A stretch of 64,000 nt of DNA from NCBI RefSeq assembly GCF_900115755.1, contig NZ_FOXQ01000001.1, positions 620,001 to 684,000 of the forward strand. The letters are read 5' to 3'. A program made the position numbers and the translations under genes. The DNA comes from Parafilimonas terrae (GTDB lineage Bacteria > Bacteroidota > Bacteroidia > Chitinophagales > Chitinophagaceae). The notes under the pieces are model-generated. The model made no database searches, was not told where the DNA came from, and saw only the letters and a program-made list of their open reading frames with translations. Numbering within the stretch: the first letter of the stretch is position 1; the number at the start of each line of letters is the position of its first letter. Positions 17,702 to 26,593 of the stretch are shown here, one piece after another.

Positions 17702-18858
17702 TGTTGTTCAATTTGATGGTATTGCTTCAGCCATTCTGAAGCTTTTTGTAATAATGAAATATCCAGGTGATGCACTTCTTCACCTTTGCCTATTTCGTTT
17801 AACAGCATGATTGTAAGCCTACCTCCGAGATGCTCCTGGAATTCGTGCAGGCCTTGTATCACAGGACTGTTATCATCTGAAACCTCCATCAACGGATGCG
17901 TAATATCAAACCCAAGGTCAATCAATAACTGAATGACTAATCTTGCATCTTCTTCATTAAGCCAGCCGCATAAATGCGAGTAAGCCGTATCGAGCGCAAT
18001 GCCCATTGCAACTGCTTCGCCGTGACGTATTTCAAAGTTGGAAAGCTGTTCCACTTTATGAGCGCTCCAATGCCCGAAATCCAATGGGCGCGACGATCCT
18101 TTTTCAAACGGATCGCCACCTGCAATATGATCAATGTGTAATTGTGCACATCGTTTTATCTGGTATTGCATCGGTTCCATTTCACGCCTGTTTAATGCCA
18201 GTGCATTTTTGCAAAGCCATGCATAAAATTGCTTGTCTTTTATAAGCGCTACTTTAACCGCTTCCGCAATGCCTGCACGCCATTCCCTGTCAGCAAGTGT
18301 AGTAAGAAAATGATCATCATTAAAAACAGCCACAGGTGGCGCGAATGTGCCGATGAAGTTTTTCTTGCCATTATAATTGATGCCATTTTTTACACCAACA
18401 CCTGAATCGTTTTGCGACAGTACAGTAGTAGGCATCCTGATATGGCGAATACCACGGTGCGAAATGGCAGCAGCATAACCAACCATATCCAGCACAGCGC
18501 CGCCGCCAATGGCTGCGATATAAGAATGCCTGTCAATGCCATGTTCATCAACGGCTGCAATAATTTCATGCACATAAACATCTGTGTTTTTGCAAGCCTC
18601 ACCGCCGGGTACAATAAGCATATCATCAATTAATATTACTTCACTGTTGGCCGCAAAATACTGCCGTATATCATCCATAAGTGTTGGGTGACATGCTGCA
18701 ACTTCTGAATCAATTACAAAAAATATTTTTTTGATATTGTCTGAAACATCAGCCTGCAAAAATTGCCTTAACACAGGGTTCTGTTGCTGAAACAAATGAC
18801 TGGTGAAATAAACGCGATATTCAAATGGAACGCTAAAACGTTGTTGTATATAATCCAT
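17698..18858 (-). CDS. eboD: EboD: 3-dehydroquinate synthase-like sugar phosphate cyclase
   Basis: A 386-residue member of the dehydroquinate synthase/sugar phosphate cyclase superfamily. The NAD-binding glycine loop is AAIGGGAVLDMVGYAA. The substrate region PTTVLSQNDSGVGVKNGINY and the Zn and base residues in RPLDFGHWSAHKVEQLSNF and EIRHGEAVAMGIA are all in place, so it is likely an active cyclase. I use the ATG at 18858; an upstream in-frame TTG adds three residues. Being part of the ebo cluster and not near shikimate genes argues against it being the housekeeping AroB. The product may be a cyclitol-type precursor, but that is inference. Confidence 0.9.
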   Translation of the reverse strand: MDYIQQRFSVPFEYRVYFTSHLFQQQNPVLRQFLQADVSDNIKKIFFVIDSEVAACHPTLMDDIRQYFAANSEVILIDDMLIVPGGEACKNTDVYVHEIIAAVDEHGIDRHSYIAAIGGGAVLDMVGYAAAISHRGIRHIRMPTTVLSQNDSGVGVKNGINYNGKKNFIGTFAPPVAVFNDDHFLTTLADREWRAGIAEAVKVALIKDKQFYAWLCKNALALNRREMEPMQYQIKRCAQLHIDHIAGGDPFEKGSSRPLDFGHWSAHKVEQLSNFEIRHGEAVAMGIALDTAYSHLCGWLNEEDARLVIQLLIDLGFDITHPLMEVSDDNSPVIQGLHEFQEHLGGRLTIMLLNEIGKGEEVHHLDISLLQKASEWLKQYHQIEQQ

Positions 18859-18917
18859 CTCAAACAAAAATTAAACAATACAATTTTAAAATAACATGAT
18901 TGCTGTCATCAACTATA

Positions 18918-19811
18918 CTATGTTACTGCAAAAAGCCGCGCCAGCAAAATAGAAAGCGGCAGTAACAAAACAATAATACAGGCAAGATAAAATTGTCCGA
19001 ATGCAGCGGCCCATGCTGCATTCATTAATATCAATGCGAGCACACCGGCTTTTACAGCTTTGCCAATCAACGGGCCGGAAGGCTGTTTAATAGCTTTCAT
19101 AAGCGGTGGCATAATCATACCGCAAAAACCTGCAATAAGAAAAACAGCGGTCCGCCAGTATTGTTGTATTATACTGAATGTAAGCAATGTTGCTATTACC
19201 AATGCATATAAACAAACAGCAAGGTATAAGTTGGCTTTGTTGCCGCCATGCACTTCTCCCCTGCTCACCGTGGTTATTGCGGCTATATAAACAACAGGCA
19301 CCAAACACAGAGGCCAGAAACTGTGTACGGCTGCCGGCATAATACTTATACCAAGTAATAAATTCAAGCCCCTGCACAAGCCCATTGTAAACGGGCCTGC
19401 AATAAAATGATGCTTGCACCATTTATCATAAACCAATGCACAAACAGCAATAGCAACAGATAAAACAACAGAAACTGTATAACCTTCATGAACATTTGCG
19501 GCCGCTATAATTCCAATCACCAATAACAATAAGCCCCAAACTGTTGCTGCAGTTTTACTTACAACACCTGAAGGAATAGGGCGTTCCGGGCGTTCAATTG
19601 CATCGAGTTTTGCATCAAATACATCATTGAATACAACACCGCCTGCATATAAACCCATTGTTGAAATGACCAGTAAAATCACCGGTTTCCATGAGTATTC
19701 ATTCGCATTCAAAAAATACCCGGATATAGTGATACCTGCAAGTATATCGGAAACCGCAGTAATAACATTAGCCGGCCTTGTTAACCGGAGCAACCCCGTT
19801 ATCCTTCTCAC
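18918..19811 (-). CDS. eboC: EboC: UbiA superfamily prenyltransferase
   Basis: A 297-residue integral membrane prenyltransferase with eight to nine hydrophobic segments. The first Asp-rich motif is NDVFDAKLDAIERPERPIPSG, a textbook UbiA signature binding Mg-diphosphate; the second, shorter motif is around VYDKWCKHHF. The start is a GTG at 19811, six bases after the eboB stop, and gives the usual N-terminus RITGLLRLTRPANV. In the ebo setting it is expected to prenylate a small molecule at the inner membrane, perhaps to prepare it for export. The acceptor is unknown. Confidence 0.92.
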   Translation of the reverse strand: MRRITGLLRLTRPANVITAVSDILAGITISGYFLNANEYSWKPVILLVISTMGLYAGGVVFNDVFDAKLDAIERPERPIPSGVVSKTAATVWGLLLLVIGIIAAANVHEGYTVSVVLSVAIAVCALVYDKWCKHHFIAGPFTMGLCRGLNLLLGISIMPAAVHSFWPLCLVPVVYIAAITTVSRGEVHGGNKANLYLAVCLYALVIATLLTFSIIQQYWRTAVFLIAGFCGMIMPPLMKAIKQPSGPLIGKAVKAGVLALILMNAAWAAAFGQFYLACIIVLLLPLSILLARLFAVT

Positions 19812-19817
19812 AAAACC

Positions 19818-20804
19818 TTATTTAATAATGATAGCGTTTTTATCTATGCGTGGTTGCTGGCCGCCGCGCAAAATAGTATTGCCATTAAATTTCTGGCTTT
19901 GGTCTATTTCTTTATCGCTATTAAAATCAGCTTCATCAATTTGCCCGCTTTGTGCAAAAGCGGTGATGGCATTTTTATATGTTGCCAGGAATATATCTTC
20001 ATCCTTGATGCCGCGCTGTTTCATTAATGCAGCCGTTTTGGGCACCGCCAGCGGATCACTGATGCCCCAGTCTGCTGCTGAATTCACCATGATGCGTTCA
20101 CTGCCATATTGTTTAATAACTTCTACCATGCGCTCATTACCCATTTTGGTAAACGGGTAGATAGTGAATGCTGCCCAGAAACCGCGGTCTAAGACTTCTC
20201 TAACGGTCTCCTCATTATTATGATCTACAATTACCATGTATGGATCAAGCCCATGCTCCAACGCAATATCCATGCTCCTTGTCGTTCCTTTTTTCTTATC
20301 GCGGTGCGGCGTATGAATTTGTACAGGGAGATTAGCTTCTTTCGCCAGTTCCAGTTGCAGGCGATAATACTTTTCTTCTGCCGCTGTTTGATCATCAAAA
20401 CCAATTTCACCCACGCCAACCACGCCTTCTTTATAAATAAATAAAGGCAATATTTCCATCACCTGCTCAGCAAGCGCTTCATTATTGGCTTCCCTTGAAT
20501 TTAGGCCGATGGTGCAATAATGTTTAATGCCAAACTGCGATGACCTGAACCGTTCCCAGCCTATCAAACTGCTGTAATAATCCCTGAACGTACCAACAGC
20601 AGTGCGTGGTTGGCCTAACCAGAAAGCCGGTTCAATCAATGCTACCACGCCGGCATCGGCCATGGCCTGGTAATCATCCGTAGTGCGTGAAGTCATGTGT
20701 ACATGCGGATCAAAAAAACGCATGCCTTTAATTGTATCAAGATAACTGGTATCATTACTGTTTGGTTGCAGCTCTTTTTCTGTCAGGTTTCCATTACAAC
20801 ACAT
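19818..20804 (-). CDS. eboB: EboB: TatD family metal-dependent hydrolase
   Basis: A 328-residue amidohydrolase-fold protein related to TatD. Metal-site motifs are present in order: FFDPHVHMTSR (HxH), GVGEIGFDD (Glu), VQIHTPH (His), MVIVDHNNEETV (His) and VNSAADWGISDP (Asp). There is no signal peptide. It lies between eboA and eboC with short gaps of 30 and 6 bases. TatD proteins are nucleases or hydrolases, but a role in small-molecule processing is assumed for EboB because of the cluster. Confidence 0.9.
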   Translation of the reverse strand: MCCNGNLTEKELQPNSNDTSYLDTIKGMRFFDPHVHMTSRTTDDYQAMADAGVVALIEPAFWLGQPRTAVGTFRDYYSSLIGWERFRSSQFGIKHYCTIGLNSREANNEALAEQVMEILPLFIYKEGVVGVGEIGFDDQTAAEEKYYRLQLELAKEANLPVQIHTPHRDKKKGTTRSMDIALEHGLDPYMVIVDHNNEETVREVLDRGFWAAFTIYPFTKMGNERMVEVIKQYGSERIMVNSAADWGISDPLAVPKTAALMKQRGIKDEDIFLATYKNAITAFAQSGQIDEADFNSDKEIDQSQKFNGNTILRGGQQPRIDKNAIIIK

Positions 20805-20834
20805 AATTGCTTAATTAAAATTTGAAAGAATATT

Positions 20835-21719
20835 TTATACAGCAGCCGCTGCTTCTTTTGCAAGCGAATGCCAATTTAATTCACCCGATTCAATCGTATT
20901 CTCTATTTCAGAATATTCATGCAGCAACGTTTTGGCCGGTTCGTAGTTGCTGTTATAACAGGCAAGCAAAGCAGCTTTTTGCTCAACCGGGTTTTTGCTT
21001 TCCAACACTTTTTGTATATCGCTGAAATTTCCTGCATCAATAAATGGTGCAACGCAACGCCACAATTGCGGGTGCACCGTTCTTGATGCTGCCCAACGTT
21101 CATGCGCATAATCACATAAAGTATCAGCCAATGCTTTGTTAGCTCTTTTATCAAGGCCGATGATGCAATCAATATTTTTTTCCGTAAAAAAAGCTTTCAA
21201 TACCAACTGGTTCCATGCCGCTTCACTTAGATATTCTGAAGGATAAGGATTATTGCAGATAATCGTTTCCAGCACCGCCCCTATATTACTTCTTATGCCT
21301 TCTGCACAACGGGCTGCCCATTTTTGCGGGTAAGCAAGAACAGGTAATGCGCCATATAATGTTACCAGTTCATTTACTTCTGCCGCAAGAAACAGGTTCT
21401 CTATTATTTTTATATAAGCATCCTCGTTTGTATTATCCAATTGCAGCAGGAGCCATACCCTGCATAAGCGGTCAATGCTATATCCTTCTATTGAAAACCC
21501 GGGGCGTATTTGCTGCAGGGAATTTAATTGTTCCACTGAAACCTGTATATATTCCTTACCCGTTTTACGTGGAATTAAAACAAAGGTTTTATTAAACTGT
21601 CCAATATCACCGGATGAAGGTTGCTGCTGCAGCCACTGCCAGGCTGCCGGCGTAAGTTGCTGCTCAATAATCCCTGTAAGAAAGGCATTCAATCGTTCTG
21701 CTTGAAAAACATGCATCAT
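20835..21719 (-). CDS. eboA: EboA: first gene of the ebo operon, function unknown
   Basis: A 294-residue mainly helical soluble protein. It fits the EboA family by position (immediately before eboB), by length and by helical-repeat texture (for example LVTLYGALPVLAYPQKWAARCAEGIRSNIGAVLETI, a family-like core). No catalytic motif is visible. As the first gene of a six-gene set on the minus strand, its upstream region (21720-21976) should hold the operon promoter; I could not identify a convincing one. Identification rests partly on synteny. Confidence 0.8.
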   Translation of the reverse strand: MMHVFQAERLNAFLTGIIEQQLTPAAWQWLQQQPSSGDIGQFNKTFVLIPRKTGKEYIQVSVEQLNSLQQIRPGFSIEGYSIDRLCRVWLLLQLDNTNEDAYIKIIENLFLAAEVNELVTLYGALPVLAYPQKWAARCAEGIRSNIGAVLETIICNNPYPSEYLSEAAWNQLVLKAFFTEKNIDCIIGLDKRANKALADTLCDYAHERWAASRTVHPQLWRCVAPFIDAGNFSDIQKVLESKNPVEQKAALLACYNSNYEPAKTLLHEYSEIENTIESGELNWHSLAKEAAAAV

Positions 21720-21976
21720 TAATCATTTAAAAAATCGGCGGGATAAAACTAATTCAATTTTAATTTTAACTATCCTGCCCCATGCGGGCAAATAAAAGAA
21801 GAAACAGTAAACCCGCTGTTATTTACTGCCTGTAAAAAAAGTTTAACATACTTATACAATAGTTTTAATATTTGCGCGGAAAGGCCCGCGGTTTAGTGGA
21901 AACAGGTTCAGGCGATAATCCTCATACGTCAGTCCTATGGGAAAAGCGCTGGTAAAAAAGGTTTTCAACCCCGGCT

Positions 21977-22882
21977 TTAATCACCCGGCCGCGCCTCACC
22001 CTGGTTCGTTTTTATTCTTGATAAAAGCAAACCAATAACCACGAACAAAACCCCGGTAACTGTATAGATACTGATAACATCTTTTACCACCCATGCCGCG
22101 ATGATGAAACCAAATAACGGGCAAAGGAATAACCACAAGCCTGCGCGAACAGCATTCAATTGCAATAAACGCAACCATAACTGCACGGCAAAAATAGAAA
22201 CGGGTATGGCCAGCCAGCTTACAGACAGCCAGAATTTACCATTGAAATGATTACCGGAACTCCTATAAAAGAAAAGTGTTACAGGCAGTAAAAATAATCC
22301 GCCAAGCAAAGTTTGCCAGCCATTAATGGTAAGCAGAGAAAGACCGTTCCATTGCCTGGATGAGAAATAAATAGCCCCAATGGAATAAGATAACATGCTT
22401 AGAAATATTGTTATCAAACCTGCAACACTTACAGTGGCGTCGCCCATTAAAGGCCATGAAGCACATACAACACCAAGTGTGCAAACAATGATAGAAATAA
22501 TGATGGAGTAATGCAGTTTCTTTTTTAAAAAGAACACCGAAAGAAAGCCGATGAACACAGGATTGGAAGCAATAGCCAAAGCGCCTATACCTGCTGTAAC
22601 GTTTTGCATGGCGATAACATACAAACCCAGGTATACACTGATGTTTAAAAAGCCGTAAACCATCAATTGCTTCCATTCTTTTTTTTCAGGCAAACGTTGT
22701 TTTAAAATAAAATGTGCAATAAACAACATGAGCGTAGAAGCCAGTGCAAAACGCATTTCTGCAATTACCAAAGGCTGCGCGGCCATAAGACCGATCTTAG
22801 TGGCAGTTGAAGCCGATGCCCATAAAACTGCAAACAATATTCCCGTAATAAACCAACTAAAATTTTTATTAATATGCATCAT
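21977..22882 (-). CDS. EamA family (DMT) inner-membrane exporter
   Basis: A 301-residue transporter with ten predicted transmembrane helices in two EamA repeats. The first repeat begins WFITGILFAVLWASASTATKIG and contains ALASTLMLFIAHFILKQ; the second begins around SVAGLITIFLSMLSYSIGAIYFSSRQW. The family exports amino acids, nucleotides or other metabolites. It ends 258 bases upstream of eboA on the same strand and begins just after a decayed epimerase gene. A role in either sialic acid use or ebo product export is possible, but neither is supported by sequence. Confidence 0.9.
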   Translation of the reverse strand: MMHINKNFSWFITGILFAVLWASASTATKIGLMAAQPLVIAEMRFALASTLMLFIAHFILKQRLPEKKEWKQLMVYGFLNISVYLGLYVIAMQNVTAGIGALAIASNPVFIGFLSVFFLKKKLHYSIIISIIVCTLGVVCASWPLMGDATVSVAGLITIFLSMLSYSIGAIYFSSRQWNGLSLLTINGWQTLLGGLFLLPVTLFFYRSSGNHFNGKFWLSVSWLAIPVSIFAVQLWLRLLQLNAVRAGLWLFLCPLFGFIIAAWVVKDVISIYTVTGVLFVVIGLLLSRIKTNQGEARPGD

Positions 22883-22897
22883 TATAATTGAAAAGCA

Positions 22898-23128
22898 TCA
22901 CTTCATCAGATGTGCTGCAAGCCCTGCATGCAATACCATTCCAGCCCCTTTAAATAAATTTCCTTTCGCCGTTTGTGCTACAGTTCCATCGCGGTGAAGA
23001 TAGCCATACCACTTCCCATTTTCTCTGGCTGGCAAATGAAAAAAGCCAGAATACAAAACAGCAGCGGTAATAAAATCCTTTTGTAATTCATTCATGCACA
23101 TTTGTAAACCTGCTTTGTATAATTTTTA
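22898..23128 (-). pseudogene. Remnant 3' end of an N-acylglucosamine 2-epimerase (AGE) gene
   Basis: An open frame of only 67 codons reads LPARENGKWYGYLHRDGTVA and then QTAKGNLFKG, the C-terminal signature of AGE/RENBP-type epimerases, which normally continues PFHxPR and an aromatic helix. Here the PFHxPR block is missing. The next bases in another frame read LEWYCMQGLQHI followed by stop, which resembles the expected tail, so a small deletion with frameshift is likely. The N-terminal ~85% of the gene is absent because the sialidase gene ends directly upstream. It is probably a leftover of a sialic acid or ManNAc catabolic gene. Confidence 0.7.
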
Positions 23129-24289
23129 CTTCCATTTTACTGCCGTAAAAACAATTTCTTTGTAGCCATCCCTTTCATACAATACACCAATTGTTTTTTT
23201 ATTAAGTTTTACCAGATCGGAATAAGCCGTAAAATCCTTTTTACGGTTGTCAGCGCTTTTATCAACTGCAATGGCTTTACTCCATGTTTTGCCATCATTA
23301 TAACTGATGCGCAGTGTAAGGTTATCTCTTTGTTTTATATCAGCAGCGTTGCAAAAGGCAATAATGTTTTTACCCTTTTTTGTGCCGATATTTAAAATAC
23401 TTCCCTGGTTTACGGGATCGATGAGTGTTTGATCAACGTATGTTGTATCCCATGTTGCACCGCCATCGCTGCTGATAGAAACAATCCTTGCTTTCATATC
23501 CCCGCTTTGGTTGCGGCTGTTCATCATTAATTGATCACTGCTTAATTCTGCAGCCATAGATTCATTGCTTCCGGGATAATTTACTGATGCTCCCAAATGA
23601 AATGTTTTACCATGATCATCGGTATAAAACCCATGCGCAGCATAGTCTGCAAAATGTTGTTGTGGTGCACCTGCAGAATGATTGGCCGCCACAAAAATCC
23701 TTCCTTTATATTTTCCGTTTTGAAACTGCATGGCATGGCCGGGTATATTCGCATAACTTCTCCAGTCTTCCGTAAAATTGTAAGCCGGATTTACCTCTGG
23801 TTGTTTGGGACGATGCACCTGCGTTGTAATATTTACAGCATCGCTCCAGGTGTTACCGTTATCAGTTGAAGTTTTATACCAAACTTCCCGCAGGCCATTA
23901 CCTTTTCTTACTTCGCCTTCGTGATTATTGCCTGTATTATAAAACAGAAAAATGCGGCCACCGGGATAAGCCGGATCGGTTAAATCAATAACGGGTGCGG
24001 GATTGCCTGCCTGTAATGAATTAACATCTACAATGGTTTGCAACGGCGACCATGTTTTACCGCCATCATGGCTTTGCTTCATTACAATATTAATGTCGCC
24101 AAAATCGCCGGCGCCGTTTATCCGGCCTTCGCAAAAAGCCAGCAGTTTTCCATCCGGCAAACCAATGATCGCCGGAATGCGATAACTTTTATGCCCTTCT
24201 GTTCCCGACACAAAAACAGGAACCTTTTGCTGCGCAAAACCTTGTATGCATGAACAAAAGAAAAACAGGCAGACAAATAAATGTTTCAT
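23126..24289 (-). CDS. Secreted exo-alpha-sialidase (GH33, BNR repeats)
   Basis: A 387-residue exported sialidase that would release terminal sialic acids from host or environmental glycans. It has the signal peptide MKHLFVCLFFFCSCIQGFAQ. The arginine-triad motif YRIPAII is near residue 35, with LLAFCEGR. Four Asp boxes follow: SHDGGKTWSP, STDNGNTWSD, SSDGGATWDT and SYNDGKTWSK. Catalytic Glu/Tyr candidates sit in SNESMAAELS and GVLYERDGY. Length is that of compact bacterial sialidases without carbohydrate-binding modules. The only nearby catabolic gene, an AGE, is broken. Confidence 0.94.
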   Translation of the reverse strand: MKHLFVCLFFFCSCIQGFAQQKVPVFVSGTEGHKSYRIPAIIGLPDGKLLAFCEGRINGAGDFGDINIVMKQSHDGGKTWSPLQTIVDVNSLQAGNPAPVIDLTDPAYPGGRIFLFYNTGNNHEGEVRKGNGLREVWYKTSTDNGNTWSDAVNITTQVHRPKQPEVNPAYNFTEDWRSYANIPGHAMQFQNGKYKGRIFVAANHSAGAPQQHFADYAAHGFYTDDHGKTFHLGASVNYPGSNESMAAELSSDQLMMNSRNQSGDMKARIVSISSDGGATWDTTYVDQTLIDPVNQGSILNIGTKKGKNIIAFCNAADIKQRDNLTLRISYNDGKTWSKAIAVDKSADNRKKDFTAYSDLVKLNKKTIGVLYERDGYKEIVFTAVKWK

Positions 24290-24344
24290 TAGATAATTAA
24301 TTTGAATAGTAACCCGATTACTGCTTTTTTATACACGATCTGCA

Positions 24345-25508
24345 TTAATTTCCTTTTGCCTGTTCTACGAGATTCTCCAGCCATAAGGTTTTATAATAAG
24401 CGGGGCAATAGAAATAATAATTAATATAACTCCAATGCAGGAATATTTGCTTGAATGGCGTGGGATAAGAAAACGCCGCTCTTGCCTGGAAAAAAATAAA
24501 TTGCTGTTGGTTGCTTTTTTCAAATGCTTCAATATCCGTGAATGGCGGTTTATAATATTCATCTTTCACACCAAGCCGCATTAAAGATGTGCTTAAAATA
24601 ATTTTATCCATCACATTATTACAGGCATCAAATTCTTTTTTAGCATCATCAATTAATTGTTGTTTATACACTTCCAGTTCGGGAATATGGAAAGCGTGCA
24701 TTAAGCGAACAACATGGTAAATTAAAATAGAAGAACGCACATAGTAAGGCGACAAATAGATTGGCGCACGCATATATTCGCGGTTGCGAACCATTTCTGT
24801 AATTAGTTGCAAAGTGGCACTGTCCTGCTTTACAAAAGGTAGCTTTTTATCCAGTACAAAATATAAAATATTACAGTGAACACCAAAGTCAAAGTCAGGC
24901 ACAGTGCGGCTTCCAAGGTATGTGCTGTAAGCGGGGATGTCTCGATATTTTTTATAAGCAGCAATTATTTTTTGTTTGGAAAGATTGGCAACATCAATCA
25001 ACCGTTGCTTTAAGTCTGTAACATCTTTATTGCTGCTGCTGTCAGTCATTAATATCATCACCGTATCATCTGCATCTTCGCCCTGGCCAAAAACCTGTTT
25101 CAAATATTTAAAGTAATAAGTGCCCGGCATTATCGGGTCTTTTGTTGCCCAGAAACCATAATAAGGATAACCATGTTTATTGCGATATAACGGATAAGAA
25201 ATCCTGGCTTCATGAATAATATTTTCAGCAATAGCTTTATCTGCTGCATTCAAATGAGGCAGCATATTGCGCAGGGCAAAGGCCGTGATGGCCGTATAAA
25301 AAACAGTATTGTCCGGCTGAAGATTATGCGGCGCTCCGCCGCATTCGCGATACGTTGGAAAACCGCCCCTGTAAAAGAAACTATCTTTTTTAACCTGCAT
25401 TGATTGAATATCCAAAAGCAAGGCATGAATAAGTGAATCTTTGTTTTGTGCAAAAGCCGCTTCAAAAAGGCATAGAAAAACAAGTATGGTAAAAATTTGC
25501 TTAAACAT
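24345..25508 (-). CDS. Exported alpha-barrel protein with DxDD motif, function unknown
   Basis: A 387-residue helical protein with a signal peptide (MFKQIFTILVFLCLFEAAFA). Two features recall the prenyltransferase/squalene-cyclase alpha-toroid: QPDNTVFYTAITAFALRNML and, near residues 145-149, DADDTVMILM, which fits the DxDD acid motif of class II terpene cyclases. Against that reading, it is shorter than known class II enzymes (usually above 500 residues for two domains), has no QW repeats that I can see, and would be exported. The gene starts three bases after the stop of a class I isoprenoid-synthase-like gene, so the two are co-translated. It could also be a toroid glycan-active or structural protein. 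Confidence 0.7.
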   Translation of the reverse strand: MFKQIFTILVFLCLFEAAFAQNKDSLIHALLLDIQSMQVKKDSFFYRGGFPTYRECGGAPHNLQPDNTVFYTAITAFALRNMLPHLNAADKAIAENIIHEARISYPLYRNKHGYPYYGFWATKDPIMPGTYYFKYLKQVFGQGEDADDTVMILMTDSSSNKDVTDLKQRLIDVANLSKQKIIAAYKKYRDIPAYSTYLGSRTVPDFDFGVHCNILYFVLDKKLPFVKQDSATLQLITEMVRNREYMRAPIYLSPYYVRSSILIYHVVRLMHAFHIPELEVYKQQLIDDAKKEFDACNNVMDKIILSTSLMRLGVKDEYYKPPFTDIEAFEKSNQQQFIFFQARAAFSYPTPFKQIFLHWSYINYYFYCPAYYKTLWLENLVEQAKGN

Positions 25509-25511
25509 GTT

Positions 25512-26513
25512 TTACGCACCTTTAGGAGATGGGGTGATTTTATAAATGTATTTCAGCCATTTTAAAATATTGCCAGGCTTTTCCATATCAACTATCATAT
25601 CCTTCCTTTCCAGTTTCCACCAGTCAACTTTACCTTTATGCTTTTCCTGCGTTTCAATAAACTGGTCAATAGCTACAAGGCTTCTTGCATTGATGGTATT
25701 CATAACAATGCAAAAGTCTTCCTTATCTTTTTTTGTATAAGGCAAAGCATAAATTTTTTTGTTCTGCAACTGTATGCGTTCAATAAATTCTTTTTTAAAC
25801 TGAACGTAATCATCACAGGTATTTATCAATGTATAAATATTATCACGCACATCTTTATACAAATCAAAAATATCATTGCCAAGCTGGTATAAGCTGCCAA
25901 TTAAAAACAACACTTCCAGCATTTGCTCACTGGCCGCCTCGTCAAGGCATTGATGATAGATAATTACACTAACAGCGCCTTTTGTATAAGTAATGCGCTG
26001 CATTTCTTCTTTTGAAATACCGGGATTCGTTTGTGCAATTGTTTCAACCTGTATATCCAAAACATCTTTTGATGCTTTAATATATTCTTCCTTATGCGGA
26101 ACGGTTTTTAATAAATATGTTTGAATCTCTTTTGCCACATGCGCTGAAAACGTAGTAGCAGCAAAGGTTTCAGGATGAAATGTTATTTGGCGTATGCTAT
26201 CATTATCAAGCTTATCTATATCAAACAAATCATCGCCAACGGGCGTAAGAATGCCGAATAATGTGGCGCGTTTACGTTCTTCATTACTTAAGATTTCACC
26301 ATATAATCTTTTATAACTGCTGCATAAAAAAGATGTAATAAAAAGGCCGTAATATTTTAAGATCTTGCCACGCTGCTCTGTTTCAAACTTCCCGTTATAT
26401 TTATTTTCAAGTTCATCCAGATAAGGAATAAGGAATGTTTTATTGAATTGCTTTTGAACTTTTATTTCACTGTAAACTTTCCTGGCGATATGAATGTAAC
26501 GGAAAAAATTCAT
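25512..26513 (-). CDS. Class I isoprenoid-synthase-fold enzyme
   Basis: A 333-residue all-helical protein. The start at 26513 (MNFFRYIHIARKVYSEIK) is chosen because the longer frame to 26564 runs through low-complexity intergenic repeats. It carries an aspartate-rich motif DDLFD (about residues 94-98) preceded by ATLFGILTPVG. A second metal-site-like motif, NDIFDLYKDVRDN, is at about 213-225, following a kinked YTKGAVSVIIYHQ helix and the GSLYQLGND turn. This layout is that of class I terpene synthases and prenyl synthases, which ionise an allylic diphosphate with three Mg ions. Substrate and product are unknown. It is in an operon with the DxDD protein. Confidence 0.78.
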   Translation of the reverse strand: MNFFRYIHIARKVYSEIKVQKQFNKTFLIPYLDELENKYNGKFETEQRGKILKYYGLFITSFLCSSYKRLYGEILSNEERKRATLFGILTPVGDDLFDIDKLDNDSIRQITFHPETFAATTFSAHVAKEIQTYLLKTVPHKEEYIKASKDVLDIQVETIAQTNPGISKEEMQRITYTKGAVSVIIYHQCLDEAASEQMLEVLFLIGSLYQLGNDIFDLYKDVRDNIYTLINTCDDYVQFKKEFIERIQLQNKKIYALPYTKKDKEDFCIVMNTINARSLVAIDQFIETQEKHKGKVDWWKLERKDMIVDMEKPGNILKWLKYIYKITPSPKGA

Positions 26514-26518
26514 GTATA

Positions 26519-26593
26519 ATTCAAAAGTAAAAAGTAAAAACCCAAAATAAGCAAGCGTTTCCACTTATAACTTAAAACTTATTACTTACAACT
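26519..26593. repeat. Low-complexity stutter repeat between exbD and the isoprenoid gene
   Basis: Short words repeat with small changes: AAAGTAAAAAGTAAAAA, then ACTTATAACTTAAAACTTATTACTTACAACTTTAC. A second block of the same kind (AACTATAAACTCAAAACTTTAAACTACAAACTAACG) fills 26991-27026 between exbD and exbB. No gene or terminator is seen in either. Confidence 0.5.

Noticed and set aside
17698-18858. Housekeeping 3-dehydroquinate synthase (aroB)
   Set aside because: The cyclase motifs fit the superfamily, but its place between eboC and eboE with overlapping stop/start identifies it as EboD.
19627-20160. A 177-codon plus-strand open frame across eboC/eboB
   Set aside because: It is antisense to two strongly supported ebo genes, has no recognisable motif, and its composition follows from the opposite-strand coding.
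26514-26564. Longer N-terminus for the class I isoprenoid-like protein
   Set aside because: The added 17 residues are translated from AAAAGTAAAAAGT stutter repeats; the ATG at 26513 gives a natural first helix.
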